The notes under the pieces are model-generated. The model made no database searches. It saw only the letters and a program-made list of their open reading frames with translations, and was not told the DNA's origin. From positions 992,001-1,056,000 of the forward strand of contig JAUPSS010000003.1 of NCBI GenBank assembly GCA_040285825.1: a stretch of 64,000 nt of DNA, in the 5' to 3' direction. The position numbers and the translations under genes are program-made. Numbering within the stretch: the first letter of the stretch is position 1; each line of letters opens with the position of its first letter. This DNA is from Eukaryota sp. TZLM1-RC (Eukaryota > Metamonada: BaSk clade). Below, in pieces: positions 18,027 through 29,075 of this stretch.

Positions 18027-19813
18027 ATGGATAACGTTCTACAAACTACAACTGTGGGAGCGTCTGTCAACCAGTTCTTCGACTCAGAGGCACAAGAAGC
18101 AATGGAACGCCAGTTCCAAGTTCTTGCTAGTATTGGAGCTCATGCTACTCACCTAGCACGACTCTTTGTTCTCCAATACCCAGAACACTCTATGTGGCTT
18201 ACTCAAAGCCAGTTCTGGAGCCTCTGTTTCGACTTTGTTTGCCAAAGTGAGCCTAAACAAAGGAGGCCATTTGAAAACCATCCTTTGGTTTACCAAGCGC
18301 TGCAACACCTTGTTCAGCACTTTTGGCCCTGGCGACCGCTGAATGAAACCACCTCAGCCGACGGTGGTAGATTTTGGTGTCTTTCCACTCTTCTTGGCAG
18401 TCGAGCCATCCAACTGCGAGAAGCCTTTTGTCAGTTGCTTGCTGACGGCCCTGTCGTCTGGAAACGCAATTTTTTCAAAAGCTGTGCTCAGTTTCTAAAT
18501 TGCCCCTGGCCCAAGAAATACGCCGACTGTGTACTTCAAGGGATTCAGCCAGATGAGTCAATTTTACAATGGTATCAAGAAATAAACCAGCATATCTTGG
18601 TCCATTGGCTCAATATGACAGCCAACGCCTATATTGGTGGCGGTCAAAATTTGTTCGAAAATTCAATAAGAAACGAACGGTTTCTCATCAATATGGAGTC
18701 TGCTGCAACAATCGTTCAATCTGGCTTGAACATTTTATCTTTTTTAGAAGATAACTGCCCTGATGTGATGAAAAGGCACTCTCTCTCCACTGTCCAGTTG
18801 GTCTCCATGCTTCTGCAGCTTGACTAAAGAAGCAGAAGCTTATTTCACAAAACTAAATGCAAACAAAGAGCTGATGAACAACCCTTATCGGTTTTTTAAT
18901 AAATCGAAATTTATTAACTATACCATTTTTCGAATGGTGATTCCTTGCGGTTTACGTTTACCCAGAAGGAAAGAAAAACTTATAATAGGCCAAATAAAGC
19001 GGAATTTGAGCCCAGGCGAGCCTCTGGAAATAATGATTTTCATAACTCTGAAAGGAAACGAAAATCCAATGTCCATAGTACAGCAAATCCACAGAGAAGA
19101 CCGCGGTTACCAGTGGAACAACAGCCCAATTACAGAGATCCTGATGAAAATTTGTTTTTTGTAGCCATTGATCCCAACCACAGCAATCTTTGTGGTTGGA
19201 AATCACCCTCCGCCTCTCACTCAAGCAACTCCTAACTTATTCCGCTCAGAGCTTCCAAGAGTATCTGATTGAAATAAGTTTACCTTATGTTCCTGAATCT
19301 GAGGAAGAGCCTGAATATGCTTCAATTATGTCTGGAAATTTGCAGCGTGGTGCAAGAAAAAAGCTGAGAAGAAATAAGTTTGATTTCTTCATACGAAGAC
19401 AAAAGAGACTAACTAGTTTTATTAACAAAATTAAACACTTGTCTGAAGGAAGAAGCACTATAGTTTGGTTCGGCAATGGCGGTGGTGGTCCATCTCGTCA
19501 ATCTGTGAAATCCCCCCGAAAGAGATTTCTCAAACAAATCAAAAAACACTTTGAAAGCCTCAAAGTCGGGGACGAGTTTATGGCCTCAGCAAAAGTGAAT
19601 TGCTGCAAGGTCTTTCATAGAAAGACCTATCATGATGACGGAAGGGTAAATAACGCTAAGTTCGATTGCCCTCGATGTCAGACCAACTGGTCTAGGGACA
19701 TCTCAGCCTCCAGAAACCAGCTGGAGATTGCAATTAGTGAGTATTTCACTGGTACTAGGCCAGAACCATTCAGAAGGCCAAGGCGTGTGAGACGTCTAGG
19801 AAGACAGCAGTAG
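18027..19813 (+). pseudogene. Fanzor-family (eukaryotic TnpB relative) nuclease, copy 1, frameshifted
   Basis: The N-terminal 266 residues (18027-18827) are an open helical region with no recognised motif. The C-terminal part (19190-19813) is open. RuvC-I is visible as VAIDPNHSNLCGW (about 19160-19200). The RuvC-II region is WFGNGGGGPSRQSVKSPRKRF. A zinc ribbon follows (NCCKVF and CPRCQTNW), then the RuvC-III-type RDISASRN. This order is the Fanzor signature: Asp, then a four-Cys finger, then RD. Fanzors are RNA-guided DNA nucleases carried by mobile elements. The frame changes near 18825, 18940, 19185 and 19255. One change could be a 29-nt GT...AG intron (from GTGATT to CCCAG), but the others have no convincing splice sites, so I call it broken. 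Comparison with copies 2 and 3 suggests about 10 residues are missing after RuvC-I. Confidence 0.8.
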
Positions 19814-20253
19814 CTGTTTTAATCAACGTATTTCCAAGGTGTTTAGTGTATACTAACCCTTGGTGCTGAGAAGTTTACACAATTATTAGGGATATTTATT
19901 CAATATTCACTTTGTGTGAAATTCTCAGGCGCATATGCAAACACAAGAGAGTACTTCCAGTCCTCGACTTCATAGACGTTCAACCCATCTTTCAACTAGA
20001 GCTTGCCTCATCATCCAGGCCATTATTGCCACAACAATCCTCTTCTTCATTATTCTTGTCATTGTTTCAGGGATGAGATCCTAGATTCTTAATGTAGTTT
20101 CTTCTATCCATCCATTCTCTTGCCCAACTTTCCTAGTGTTGTATTCAACATAGAGTTAGGGTTGTTGTGTGTTCACATTATATAAAAGAGCAAAGTAACA
20201 TTAATTTTAAAACTAGAAAAGCTAAATTCGACAAATAAACCTAATTATAATCA
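19814..20253. other. Spacer between Fanzor copy 1 and SET1 (convergent 3' ends)
   Basis: No ORF of note. In known Fanzor loci the guide RNA is transcribed from the 3' end of the gene and its downstream flank, so this is where one would look. I see no repeat or structure that proves it. Confidence 0.4.
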
Positions 20254-22332
20254 CTAATTCAAATACTTTCTACAATTGACTGCTTGACAAAAACAAGGTA
20301 ACTTGTTCTCTTCCTCATTAAACTTGTAGTCATAAGTCACTTCCTCTCCTACAGAAATTTCTTTTTTGGCATAGATCACCACCTTCTTCAAGCCCTCAAC
20401 AGTTATAATCTTTGCATAACAATTAGGTTCGCAAGAATGATTAATATACCTTGCAATGCTACCCCTCTTTGTCGCATCAATAACATAATGATCATCTACT
20501 CTGAACAGATATGAATCTCCTATTCCCGAATTATTATACATTGACTCTCTTATGTCAGACACCTTTGTCCTAATCACTTCTCCCACGTATTCACAAACTA
20601 CTTCTTCAGGAGCAATAGGTTCCAAAGCATAAAGACCCCAAGCATGAATTTTGGATTTGTCCAACTGAACTAGTTTAGATCGACGAAACAAAACATTCTT
20701 TGAATTAGTAGAGAAGTTACCCAAACGATCCCTTATTTGCCTTCGTTGAGTTCGATGTGAAGGTTTTTTATCACCTTCCAAAGCACAGATCCGTTGTCTT
20801 AAAGAGAGAAATTCATCAGCACTTGGCAATGCCCTTGTTCGTCCTTCAATCTTGTCAACGTCCTTGAAGGGAAGAAGCCTTGATGAAAAACACGATTGAG
20901 AGCTACAGGGAGGGGTTAGGGTTCTCGAAACACACTGGTAAACATTTAGTTGTCTACTTGAATGACATTGTCCAATCACCAATGAATTCTTGATAGAATC
21001 TTCATTCTCAGAGGTAAGAATGGAAACAAAGGAACCAGCTTGTTGATCAAAAAGACAAGACTTCAAGCGACTTCCGTGTAGTTTGGCGTTTAGAAAGCTA
21101 GTGTCCTTTACAATAATGTTTGAAATATCATCAGCAACAAGACTAAAGCTATCTAATTTTGAACTAGTTTCCTCTTTTTTGACCCTTGTTTGCTTGACTG
21201 GAGTTGACAGAATTCTCAGTACCTCTGCTAATTCAAAGGAAGGAATAAGATTTCCATTTTGAAATAAATCAATGGATATCTCAATCAATTTACTGCTCAA
21301 TTCAGGGAAAAACTCTTTTAAAATAACACTATTCGGACAAGGAAGACCCCCAACACAACTTTGCACACGTTTTCCGGAATCTAAAGGAACGTACCAACTT
21401 CCTGCACCCCCTGAAAATTCCACAATAGAGGAAACCCTTGCCCAATCAATCAAATCAGTTTTTGATCTTGATTGTCTTTTTGGGTTAGATCTAGTAGACC
21501 TCTGGCGTGACTTTCGGGTCTTAGAGGGAACTACAACGTCATCAATGACTGATTGATTACCTTCCTCCTCCGGGGGAATAAATTCTTGCTCAGAATCTTT
21601 TTCCACTTGCCTATCCTGTTCATTTTCTTCTTCCACTATTGTAGGTAATTGAATGTTTGCGCTTATATCTGCCTGAACAGCATCTGCTTGTTCTGCCTCA
21701 ACCTTTACAGAATTAATTTCAAATGACGGAGAAGAAATTGATTTTGGTTCATCATTAGACTTAGACATTTCTATAGGAGGGAAATCAATCTTTTCTTGAT
21801 TGAATGATTTGATTTCTGATGGTGATTGATTGGTTTCCTTAACCTCAGACTCAACTTCTACTTCCACCTTCACCTTCTTGATCACAGGTTCCTTTAAAAG
21901 TTCCTGTCCAGGGGGCACCTCTTCATGGGAACTAAGAGGAGCATCTTCCACTGGTGCAGGCTTGGGAGGAGAGTGTGTAGGTTTTGGAAAGTGGGGAAGA
22001 GATCCATGACGCTTTTGTCCAGCAAGTATGTATTTTTGGACAAGTTGGTTGGTGAGAGCAGGTTTATGAGGCTCAAGCTTTGGTTTTGGAGGGGGAGTTG
22101 CTTCTTTTGGAGGCTGAGGAGGCTGATGACGAGGTTGACTATGGTATATAGGGTTAAGTTGAGGAGTTGGTGGATGTTGAGTCGGAGTTTGTTGTGGAAT
22201 GTATGTATGGATAGGATAAGAGAAATATGGGTTTGGTTGCATGAATGGTACTGGATTAGCTGGGAAGGGCATGTCACGACCACGAGACATCTTGGGCATT
22301 TTAGGATGTGCCCGTTGTGAATTGAAACTCAT
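20254..22332 (-). CDS. SET1: SET1-type histone H3 lysine-4 methyltransferase
   Basis: 692 residues in one exon. The N-terminal 290 residues are low complexity: Pro/Gln-rich, then acidic, then a basic KTRKSRQRSTRSNPKRQSR stretch. The C-terminal 140 residues are a SET domain closest to Set1/COMPASS enzymes: KSKIHAWGLYALEPI, VCEYVGEVIR, GDSYLFRVDDHYVIDATK, ARYINHSCEPNCYAK (SAM/catalytic NHSC near residue 630), VTYDYKF, then a post-SET CFCQAVNC motif and terminal KYLN. A pre-SET segment (RRQIRDRLGNF) resembles the n-SET region. I see no RRM. It would place H3K4 methylation at active genes within COMPASS. It is transcribed divergently from JJJ1 across 93 bp. Confidence 0.92.
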   Translation of the reverse strand: MSFNSQRAHPKMPKMSRGRDMPFPANPVPFMQPNPYFSYPIHTYIPQQTPTQHPPTPQLNPIYHSQPRHQPPQPPKEATPPPKPKLEPHKPALTNQLVQKYILAGQKRHGSLPHFPKPTHSPPKPAPVEDAPLSSHEEVPPGQELLKEPVIKKVKVEVEVESEVKETNQSPSEIKSFNQEKIDFPPIEMSKSNDEPKSISSPSFEINSVKVEAEQADAVQADISANIQLPTIVEEENEQDRQVEKDSEQEFIPPEEEGNQSVIDDVVVPSKTRKSRQRSTRSNPKRQSRSKTDLIDWARVSSIVEFSGGAGSWYVPLDSGKRVQSCVGGLPCPNSVILKEFFPELSSKLIEISIDLFQNGNLIPSFELAEVLRILSTPVKQTRVKKEETSSKLDSFSLVADDISNIIVKDTSFLNAKLHGSRLKSCLFDQQAGSFVSILTSENEDSIKNSLVIGQCHSSRQLNVYQCVSRTLTPPCSSQSCFSSRLLPFKDVDKIEGRTRALPSADEFLSLRQRICALEGDKKPSHRTQRRQIRDRLGNFSTNSKNVLFRRSKLVQLDKSKIHAWGLYALEPIAPEEVVCEYVGEVIRTKVSDIRESMYNNSGIGDSYLFRVDDHYVIDATKRGSIARYINHSCEPNCYAKIITVEGLKKVVIYAKKEISVGEEVTYDYKFNEEENKLPCFCQAVNCRKYLN

Positions 22333-22425
22333 GAACGTTGAGGCTTTTACCCAATTAAGCTACCCAATAAACTTTAATGTTAGAACAACTGAAAACTTCT
22401 TTTCGTTTCTTCAACTGTAACACCA
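22333..22425. promoter_or_regulatory. Compact divergent promoter region SET1 / JJJ1
   Basis: Only 93 bp separate the two divergent start codons, so both 5' UTRs and promoters must fit here. It contains ACCCAATTAAG and ACCCAATAAAC (CCAAT-like). No TATA box is obvious. The role is inferred from position alone. Confidence 0.4.
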
Positions 22426-23682
22426 ATGAACACCCCTTTAGACTATTATGAACGACTTGGTGTCTCTACAACTGCTACAGATGATGAAATTAAGCGGGCC
22501 TACCGTAAACTTTCTCTTAAGTATCACCCTGATAGGTCATTCCAAACAGGTCTTTCTAATGAAGAATCTACACTTATGTTTCGCGAATTAAATGCTGCTT
22601 ACAGTGTACTTTCAGACCCAAACGAACGGGCTTTTTATGACAATAACAAAGATTCTCTACTTCTTGGATTAGATGCAGGAACGTCTACTAATGTTCCAAT
22701 CTTTCAGTACATGTCCCCTTCCTGCTTTTCTGGCTTTGGTGATGATCCAGGTTCCTTTTACTCTGTCTATTCTAAAGTATTTCACGAGCTGGACCGAGAG
22801 GAAAGCTTTTGTCCAAATTATTCACCCCTACCTTCTTTTGGAAACTCTAGGACCTCACATGATGACGTGGCAAAGTTTTACCTGCACTGGGAGTCTTTTG
22901 TTAGTAAAAAAAGTTTTAGTCATGAAGCAGAATATAACCTGCATCATGCACCAAATAGAGAAATTAGAAGACTAATGGATAAAGAGAACAAACACACTCA
23001 ATCAGCAGCGAGGAAGGCCTTTAATGATAAGGTTAGGCTATTGGTGGTCGCGGTCAAACGGAGAGACCCTCGAATAATGGAGCTCAATGCCATTAGGCTG
23101 AGGAAGGAAGAAGAGATGAAAAGACAACAAGAAGAAATGATCCAAGCCAAGAAGGAAGCTAGAAGAAGGGCAAGGGAAGAGAGACAGAGAAGACTGGAAA
23201 TGGAGGCATTGGAGATGGAAGGAGAAGATGAGGTAGAGGTAGAAGTTGATGACAATCAAGTGTTTGTTGACGAGGAGTTTGAGTTGTTAACTGTTTCCGA
23301 AAATAGATCAGAGTCGGACGAGGACAGCTTTTATTGTGAGTTTTGTAAGAAAAAGTTTGGATCAGTAGGACAGTTTAAATCACACGAGAATTCTCGAAAA
23401 CATAAGCAAAATGTTGCCAAACACACGCCTTCAGAGTCAAAGCCACCAAAGGTAAAACAACGTGATTCAAATGTCAAAAATGATGGTTCAGACAATTCAC
23501 AAACACCAGCTATTTCTCATAATAAGAAGAAAAAGAAAAAGAAGCAAGGTTTAGTCTGCGGTGTCTGTAGTGTTGAATTCAGATCCAGAAATGAGCTTTT
23601 CAGTCATTTGGAGGAGTCTGGACATGCTTTATCTCCTGTTGAACTGTCTTCTCAGTCCAAAAAGAAAAGGGGCAAAAGGTGA
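22426..23682 (+). CDS. JJJ1: J-domain co-chaperone of the JJJ1/DNAJC21 family
   Basis: 418 residues, with the ATG in an A-rich context. Residues 1-70 form a J domain ([20 protein letters not shown], then the Hsp70-activating HPD in YHPDRS, and a DPNERAFYD end). The middle has the JJJ1-type region ([20 protein letters not shown]) and a charged coiled coil ([19 protein letters not shown]). Two C2H2 fingers follow: [20 protein letters not shown] near residue 302, and [20 protein letters not shown] near 375. This arrangement is specific to JJJ1/DNAJC21, which stimulates Hsp70 to release biogenesis factors from cytosolic pre-60S ribosomes. The tail is Lys-rich. Confidence 0.93.
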   Translation: MNTPLDYYERLGVSTTATDDEIKRAYRKLSLKYHPDRSFQTGLSNEESTLMFRELNAAYSVLSDPNERAFYDNNKDSLLLGLDAGTSTNVPIFQYMSPSCFSGFGDDPGSFYSVYSKVFHELDREESFCPNYSPLPSFGNSRTSHDDVAKFYLHWESFVSKKSFSHEAEYNLHHAPNREIRRLMDKENKHTQSAARKAFNDKVRLLVVAVKRRDPRIMELNAIRLRKEEEMKRQQEEMIQAKKEARRRAREERQRRLEMEALEMEGEDEVEVEVDDNQVFVDEEFELLTVSENRSESDEDSFYCEFCKKKFGSVGQFKSHENSRKHKQNVAKHTPSESKPPKVKQRDSNVKNDGSDNSQTPAISHNKKKKKKKQGLVCGVCSVEFRSRNELFSHLEESGHALSPVELSSQSKKKRGKR

Positions 23683-24151
23683 TCATTTTTTTGTGTTGTG
23701 GTTTAGTTTTTAGTATTTTATTTTAAACAAATTTATAATATTCATTCTGTCCATGTTATGTCCTTTCAAACATAACTTTTTTGTTTTTTGTTCATAAAGT
23801 AAACTTCTTTGAAATAGTTCATAAAAAGGAAGTCTTATAACAGTTGAACTGTTGCGCTTAACTTTTGATTATTCAGGACTCCAAAACAATTTTGGTTGGA
23901 AAAAATGGAGTCTTGTAATCTGTTCAGAGTACTGTATGGCAAAACGTGATCGATTTCCAACATTCAAGATCCATGACAATCTCCAACAAGCATTTCACAT
24001 GATATTTCAATAATTACCTGTTCATAGTGGAGTTTATTGAGAAAATTTGTGAAAAATTGAGTTGCCTGCAACAAGTCTCCACACATACAATTCGATTTGA
24101 ATCTCCAGCTGTACAACTATCGTGATCGTAGGTTATTATCACTCTGCCCTG
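23683..24151. other. Intergenic between JJJ1 and the WD-repeat gene
   Basis: AT-rich, with no ORF of note. It may hold the 5' UTR or a short upstream exon of the WD-repeat gene, which I could not identify. Confidence 0.4.
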
Positions 24152-25499
24152 ATGGACCCCGTTGACCTCATATGCCCTGATCGTTGGAAACATCGACAAC
24201 CACTGTTTTTAGGTCAAATAAAAGCAACTTCGTGGAGCAACAAAACTCAAGAACTGTTCTGCTTGGAAGACATCATAGTAACCCTTGATTCCAATGGATC
24301 AGCAGAAGCTTATAGTAGAACAACTCTACAACACCTCTGCTCACTTCGTATCAACGATGACTATATAGTACGATCTCTGTTCACACATACACTGACAAAA
24401 TCGGTGATCACCGTAACAACCCTATCTACCGAGTCGCACTCTGCATTGAGAGTGGTTTCATTCCCTTTAGAGTTTGTTGAACTAACTCACAATCATTAAC
24501 AGCAGTCATATACGCAAAGGTGATGCCCCCAGTACGCCTACTTTCATGTTTACAACAGAAATTTTAAAGTACCCAGGATTCGTGGAGTTTGACTCAAGAG
24601 CTAACCGTGCAATTACTTTCAGTGCTCCAGATCAAGTGTATAGAGTGTGGGACCTCAGTACTTACTGTGGATTTCTCTATTCGTTGTCTGCGTCAGATGT
24701 GCTTGAAGTCAAAATAAAGTATGTAATTTATTATTCAGCATACTAACCTCAGTTACGACAGACTGGTTGTGTTTCACAAACCAGATTCCGAATTCTATCT
24801 CAACATCAAAGTGTATGACCTTCAATATGGAAAATTGTTGTGCACAAGTAGACTTAAGCTTGAGTCTCGAGGCTATCCATTCAATGTAAATCCGACAGTT
24901 CTGTATACCGAAAGTGTTGGTGATTCAATGTTTTGTTACTGTCCAATTGACAATAATAATGGTATTTATATCTCAAAAAAACATCTAACTATAGGATATG
25001 TAAAACTAATTAATATAAGAAAATCAACATCAATTAGAATTCAATTGCAAAGAAACAATCAACCACTGAGTTGTCTTCAAAGTGTGGCTTCATTCATGTA
25101 TCTTCATTCAAATCATCGGTATCGTCATCAACAAATTTCTCTAATCGTATAATAATTGCCTTTGGTCGCAATGGAAATACTCTCTTGTTAGACGATGAAC
25201 TGAATATCGTAGCCAAACTCTCAAGTACAGTACTTGATGGCCGGTTTGATGAACACTCGTGTACGATATTAACCGATGACGAGTCATTGTTGGTGAGTTT
25301 CACTGAGAATAAGGACAAGGAAATAGTTGTTAATTGTGTTGATGCAACGACTGGAAAGCATCAAAGGGAGTATTCGATAGGGAAAGAAATGCAAAAAAGA
25401 AACATTCCAAGAAATGGTACATGTATAGCATACCTAAAAGAAGAAAGAGTGTTTGTGGTAGGACATTTGGATAACTCTGTCTCTATTTGGCGACTTTAG
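24152..25499 (+). CDS. WD-repeat beta-propeller protein of a conserved uncharacterised eukaryotic family, five exons
   Basis: Exons 24152-24471, 24503-24718, 24753-24961, 24995-25118 and 25151-25499, joined by four mini-introns, give one continuous protein. Landmarks: ILKYPGFVEFDSRANRAITF, VYRVWDLSTYCGFLYSLS, NYDRLVVFHKPDSEFYLNIK and the terminal WD-like DNSVSIWRL. The segment around KYPGFVEFD and VYRVWDL resembles, from memory, a conserved plant and protist WD40 family of unknown function; this was not checked by search. I chose ATG 24152 because upstream codons in the frame start only with GTG. Three introns end in AG; the last appears to end in AT (separate entry). No localisation signal is seen. 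Confidence 0.78.
24472..24502 (+). other. Mini-intron 1 of WD-repeat gene (31 nt, GT-AG)
   Basis: GTTTGTTGAACTAACTC... ending AACAG. Its removal corrects a frame change and joins ...SFPLD to SHIRKGDAPS. The branch-like CTAAC lies 17 nt before the end. Confidence 0.65.
24719..24752 (+). other. Mini-intron 2 of WD-repeat gene (34 nt, GT-AG)
   Basis: Starts GTATGT and ends CATACTAACCTCAG. Removal joins EVKI to NYDRLVVFH in frame. This is the clearest canonical intron in the window: CTAAC, 3 nt, AG. Confidence 0.85.
24962..24994 (+). other. Mini-intron 3 of WD-repeat gene (33 nt, GT-AG, in frame)
   Basis: Starts GTATTT and ends ATCTAACTATAG (CTAAC, 3 nt, AG). It is a multiple of three with no stop, so retention would add 11 residues. 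It is called an intron on its signals. Confidence 0.65.
25119..25150 (+). other. Mini-intron 4 of WD-repeat gene (32 nt, apparent GT-AT)
   Basis: Starts GTATCG and ends TCTAATCGTAT. Its removal is needed to move into the frame of the last exon and joins LHSNH-R to IIAFGRNGN. No AG in the interval gives a legal frame. The end has the same spacing (CTAAT, 3 nt, AT) as the kinase intron. Confidence 0.6.
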
Positions 25500-25515
25500 A
25501 TAAACAAATAAACCT

Positions 25516-25758
25516 CTAAGTTAATCGTTTTAGTGACTTTAAAGGTTGAAGAGAAGAGAACGAGTTTGGTCGTTTACGAGTTGCTTTGCTATTCGACTGT
25601 TGGTTAAATGGATCGTACTTGGAAGGAACGAATGATTTGAAGTTAGAGTTCAATAAAACACTAGATGACGAAAGCGAAATGTTGAGAGGAAGTGCTTTGA
25701 CTGATGATAAGTCCATTAATGATGAGGATGAAGTATAAGCAATTCCGGAAAAAAACAT
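25516..25758 (-). CDS. Small hypothetical protein (80 aa)
   Basis: An ATG-initiated ORF whose stop lies 16 bp from the stop of the convergent WD-repeat gene. The sequence is Ser-rich (YTSSSSLMDLSS, LSSSSVLLNS) with a basic end (SKATRKRPNSFSSLQPLKS). No domain is recognised. Its compact placement between genes is consistent with a real gene, but it is short and could be a chance ORF. Confidence 0.35.
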   Translation of the reverse strand: MFFSGIAYTSSSSLMDLSSVKALPLNISLSSSSVLLNSNFKSFVPSKYDPFNQQSNSKATRKRPNSFSSLQPLKSLKRLT

Positions 25759-25939
25759 TATTTTGAGCTTTATAAATTTCACAAACTCCAAAAATGTGTA
25801 TTTTTGTATGTTTCAGAAGAGTATCCGTATATTGTTCATACTTGTTTTTTTGTGAAAAACTGTAAAATTATTAGCCTATACGGAATGTACTTATAAACTA
25901 AACTATTGTGTTTTTTTCGAATTATATTTATTTATTACA

Positions 25940-27230
25940 AAACTTATAAATCAACATCTAAATAATCCATCTCTCCCAAAACAATACAACTAGATGCAAC
26001 TCTCTCATAGTGATCCCCTTAGAAATAGAAAACACAATTCTATTTTGCCAAAACAATCTGTTGAAATTTCTGTTAGTTTTTCTCTTTACAATCAATTCAA
26101 AATCTGCCGAAAAACGTATAGCCGTTGGAGCAAGTGAACCAAAAGGAGAAAATACAAATGGATACAAATTGTATTTTGCATGCTGTTGACTGGCCAATTT
26201 GGACAAAGGATCATTGTATTTTTTGATTTTGAAATTTTCAGCATTTGAAAGAGGATTGTGAATTTTAGAATTAACAAGCCTTTCATTTGAGGCATTACAA
26301 GGATCAACAGACATTACATCCATTAAAATGAAGCTTCCATCTATTTCAGGTAATATTACATCACCTCTATTGTTCTTATGAAAATCATCTTCAGTATCAG
26401 ACAGATTTGACAACAGAGGTTCCAAAAAGGATTCAATTCTATAAGACTTACACATACAACATAATTGGTTGCTTACAGCATCGTTAACCTTGCTTCTAAA
26501 AGTAATGAAATGTTTACAATTTGACAAATGAGTAATTGTAATTTTCCGAGAACATTTACAAATTAAATTATGAGGTAAATTATCAGGTCAGATACAGGAA
26601 CGAAATCTTATATTCAAAGTCCAGGCAGAATCAGTAAAGAGAGTGCCATAAAGTTGAGGAATTGTTTTTACTAAGGCAGAAGAAGTACTATCACATATGT
26701 CTTGTAAAAGATTTGCAAAAGCGGGATTCTTATTCTTAACCAAACCAAGTCTAACATCAAAATCCAAGCTTTCAAAAAACTTTGACAATTTTTGTTGAAG
26801 CTTTTCACAGCAAAACTGCAAATTAAAAAGAGATTGGTTTGGAATTTCTTGAAATAATTGGAAAAAACATTTGGTCCAATTTTGTGGTGGCAATCTATCG
26901 AGTTCACAAGATAACTCATTCAAATATGCATCCGGGAACTAGCAAATGGGAATCTTCACGAAATCTACGAGACAATTCATAAACAAAATTCTTGCCTCCA
27001 CCCAAAAATGCTGATTGACACAAAATAGAAGATTTAGTAAATCCAATAACACCAAAATTTGCTGCCGAAAGTAAGTGATTTTTCAACATTCCTGGTTCTA
27101 CGTCCATTAAAGCAGCAAGAAATTCTGTTCTCAATGAATTAAAAGAACGAAAAAAATCTAATGCTACGGAAGACGGACAAAATATCAAAATGTGGGTTAT
27201 TTTTTCCAGTAAAGCAAATTTTACGCATAA
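25940..27230 (-). pseudogene. Family B non-LTR retrotransposon, 5'-truncated and broken
   Basis: The minus strand encodes, in several frames, the region after the RT palm (ALDFFRSFNSLRTEF, FVYELSRRFRED), the zinc cluster and the restriction-like endonuclease (RGDVILPEIDGSFILMDVMS, then KIKKYNDPLSKLASQQHAKY). It ends near LGEMDYLDVDL-type codons close to 25950. The RT catalytic domain is missing. Frameshifts near 26530 and 26920 make it inactive. Confidence 0.85.
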
Positions 27231-28053
27231 AATAATAACAATAATTTAAAGAAGTAAAATAATATTAATTCAAATATAAAACAAAATAATATTAATTCAA
27301 ATGGAAATTCAACTTTCAAAACAATTAATTGTTGGAAGTAATTGGGAAAAGCATCAACAATTCAAAGGGCACTGGAGCACGCTATTTTCAACAGATCAAA
27401 AGAAATTCCAGATGGGCTTGCAGCTTTTCGTTTTGGTAGTTTTTGAGATAGTTTTGGAAACTTCAAATGCAGAAACCGTACTTTCAATCCAAACAAGATA
27501 AACAACAGGCTTGCGTCACTTCAAATTTTCTTGAGGATGCAATGTTGAAGTTCGTATTAAATATCACATTACATACAATTCTTTACTTTTCGAGTTCCCA
27601 CTTAAATTTATCATTATTTATTTCAGAATGTTATCTTTTTTTGTTCTAGCATTTGCAGCTTAACTATAACAGATGTTAGTCTTAAACAATCGTACTTCTA
27701 GATGTTTGATGGTACTTTGGTGGTTGTTTATCATTGAGGAAAAACAGAAACAGTCTTGTTTGATAAACAAATAGTATAAACAACTAATTCCAAACAAATA
27801 ATAAACGGAAAAATAGATCTTCAACATTGTAATATAATATTCTTCTTATATTTTGACTCCATTATTTTTGTTGATATAGACCAATACAAAGATATTTTAA
27901 CCCATAAAGATTTGCCCATAGTATCTGCATTAACTTGGAAAAGTTATAATGCTGTGTTTATAAGTTTAAGTTTTCAACTTTTGCAGCCTTTGAATAATAA
28001 TGATGGTCTAGGCTGTTCCTTAGGGATTGAAATATCCTGAAATGTAATGAGAT
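27231..28053. other. AT-rich spacer, no gene seen
   Basis: Contains a short direct repeat (ATAATATTAATTCAAAT, twice near 27263-27300). ORFs here are short and show no recognisable motif. Confidence 0.45.
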
Positions 28054-28098
28054 ATTTTACTTATTTTACTTATTTTATTTATTTTATTTATTTTATTT
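28054..28098 (+). repeat. Low-complexity TTTTATTTA-type tandem repeat
   Basis: About five copies of a 9-bp T/A-rich unit (TTTTACTTA turning into TTTTATTTA). Confidence 0.85.
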
Positions 28099-28210
28099 CA
28101 CGAGAAGAAATAGAATTCCCTAAACCTGACAGAATTAAGTATCTTTGAATTTTTAATTCAAAGCTATCAACACTATTCAAGACTAACAATCAAAAAAAGT
28201 ATTTTAAGGT

Positions 28211-28767
28211 AAATTCCCTTTTAGATCATTTGCTATCAAAAATTATTCTCGAAACCCCCAATAATGGTAGTATGCGTTATAATAGAGCTCTTGAGGGTCT
28301 GACAAGAGGTGATTTGGTGGTTGCTGGCTTAAATGGATGCTTCACCATCATAGATGCCATGTCCATTGACCCATGTAATTATTCTAACGAACATTACATT
28401 GATTCAGATGTAAATAATACTCTTCTAGCCAGGGAAAAATAAAAAATTGCTAATTGTGCGAAACCTATTTCTTCTGTCAATGAGAATTCTCATGCCCAAT
28501 ATAATTTATGTCCATTTGTTTTTTCTTTGCTTGGATCTCTAGGTAAGGCTGCTATGACTTGCCTTGACGAATTCAATGTAGTTGTAAAGGAAAGAACTGG
28601 AAGAATTTTCAATCGTGTTTACTGGCACAACAGGATAGTATTTTCTATTTTCAAGGAAATGGTGAAGTCAATTTCTGATTCACTCTTCATTTGGGAAATT
28701 TTCTGAATCTTTAGTAATTAAAAGCTTCGATGTAGGAGATGTAGGTTTTGAGGATGTGGAGTTTTAG
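28211..28767 (+). pseudogene. Endonuclease end of a non-LTR retrotransposon (family B relative)
   Basis: The plus strand gives RGDLVVAGLNGCFTIIDAMS (nuclease core), HAQYNLCPFVFSLLGSL, RTGRIFNRVYWHNRIVFSIF and a terminal GFEDVEF stop. One internal stop (28440) and a frame change near 28700 break it. It is more diverged from family B than the other copies. Confidence 0.75.
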
Positions 28768-28809
28768 TTGTGTATTTGATGATTTTTTTAATCGCTGTTT
28801 GATAAATAA

Positions 28810-28995
28810 GAATAATCTTTGCTAAAAAGAGTAGCTTCTTCGATATCTTTGTCATATTTTCTATGTTTTTCATTCGATTTGTATTCAAGAGCATTTACAG
28901 GATGAAGTTTTCTTCTTTAAACCTATGTGTTTTTGCAAAATTATAGGAGACCAAATCAACAACAACTTCAGAGTTCTCAATCCAAACACAGTAAA
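28810..28995 (-). pseudogene. Short family A retrotransposon fragment (endonuclease)
   Basis: The minus-strand reading DIYCVWIENSEVVVDLVSYN then KSNEKHRKYDKDIEEA matches the endonuclease core of the intact ORF at 4727-7354. About 60 codons remain. Confidence 0.75.
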
Positions 28996-29075
28996 TATCA
29001 AATGGTTGTTGAATCAATAGTAAAAATTGATTAATTGAAAAATAACTTTATTTACACTATACAAAAAACTAGAAA

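Noticed and set aside
18797-18829. A 33-nt GT...AG intron joining the first two Fanzor copy 1 frames
   Set aside because: Removing 33 nt keeps the wrong frame and runs into stops; no other GT-AG pair nearby gives the required length class, so I treat it as a frameshift.
21925-22320. Plus-strand Trp/Arg-rich ORF opposite the SET1 N terminus
   Set aside because: Antisense shadow of low-complexity Pro/Gln/His codons of SET1, with biased composition and no motif.
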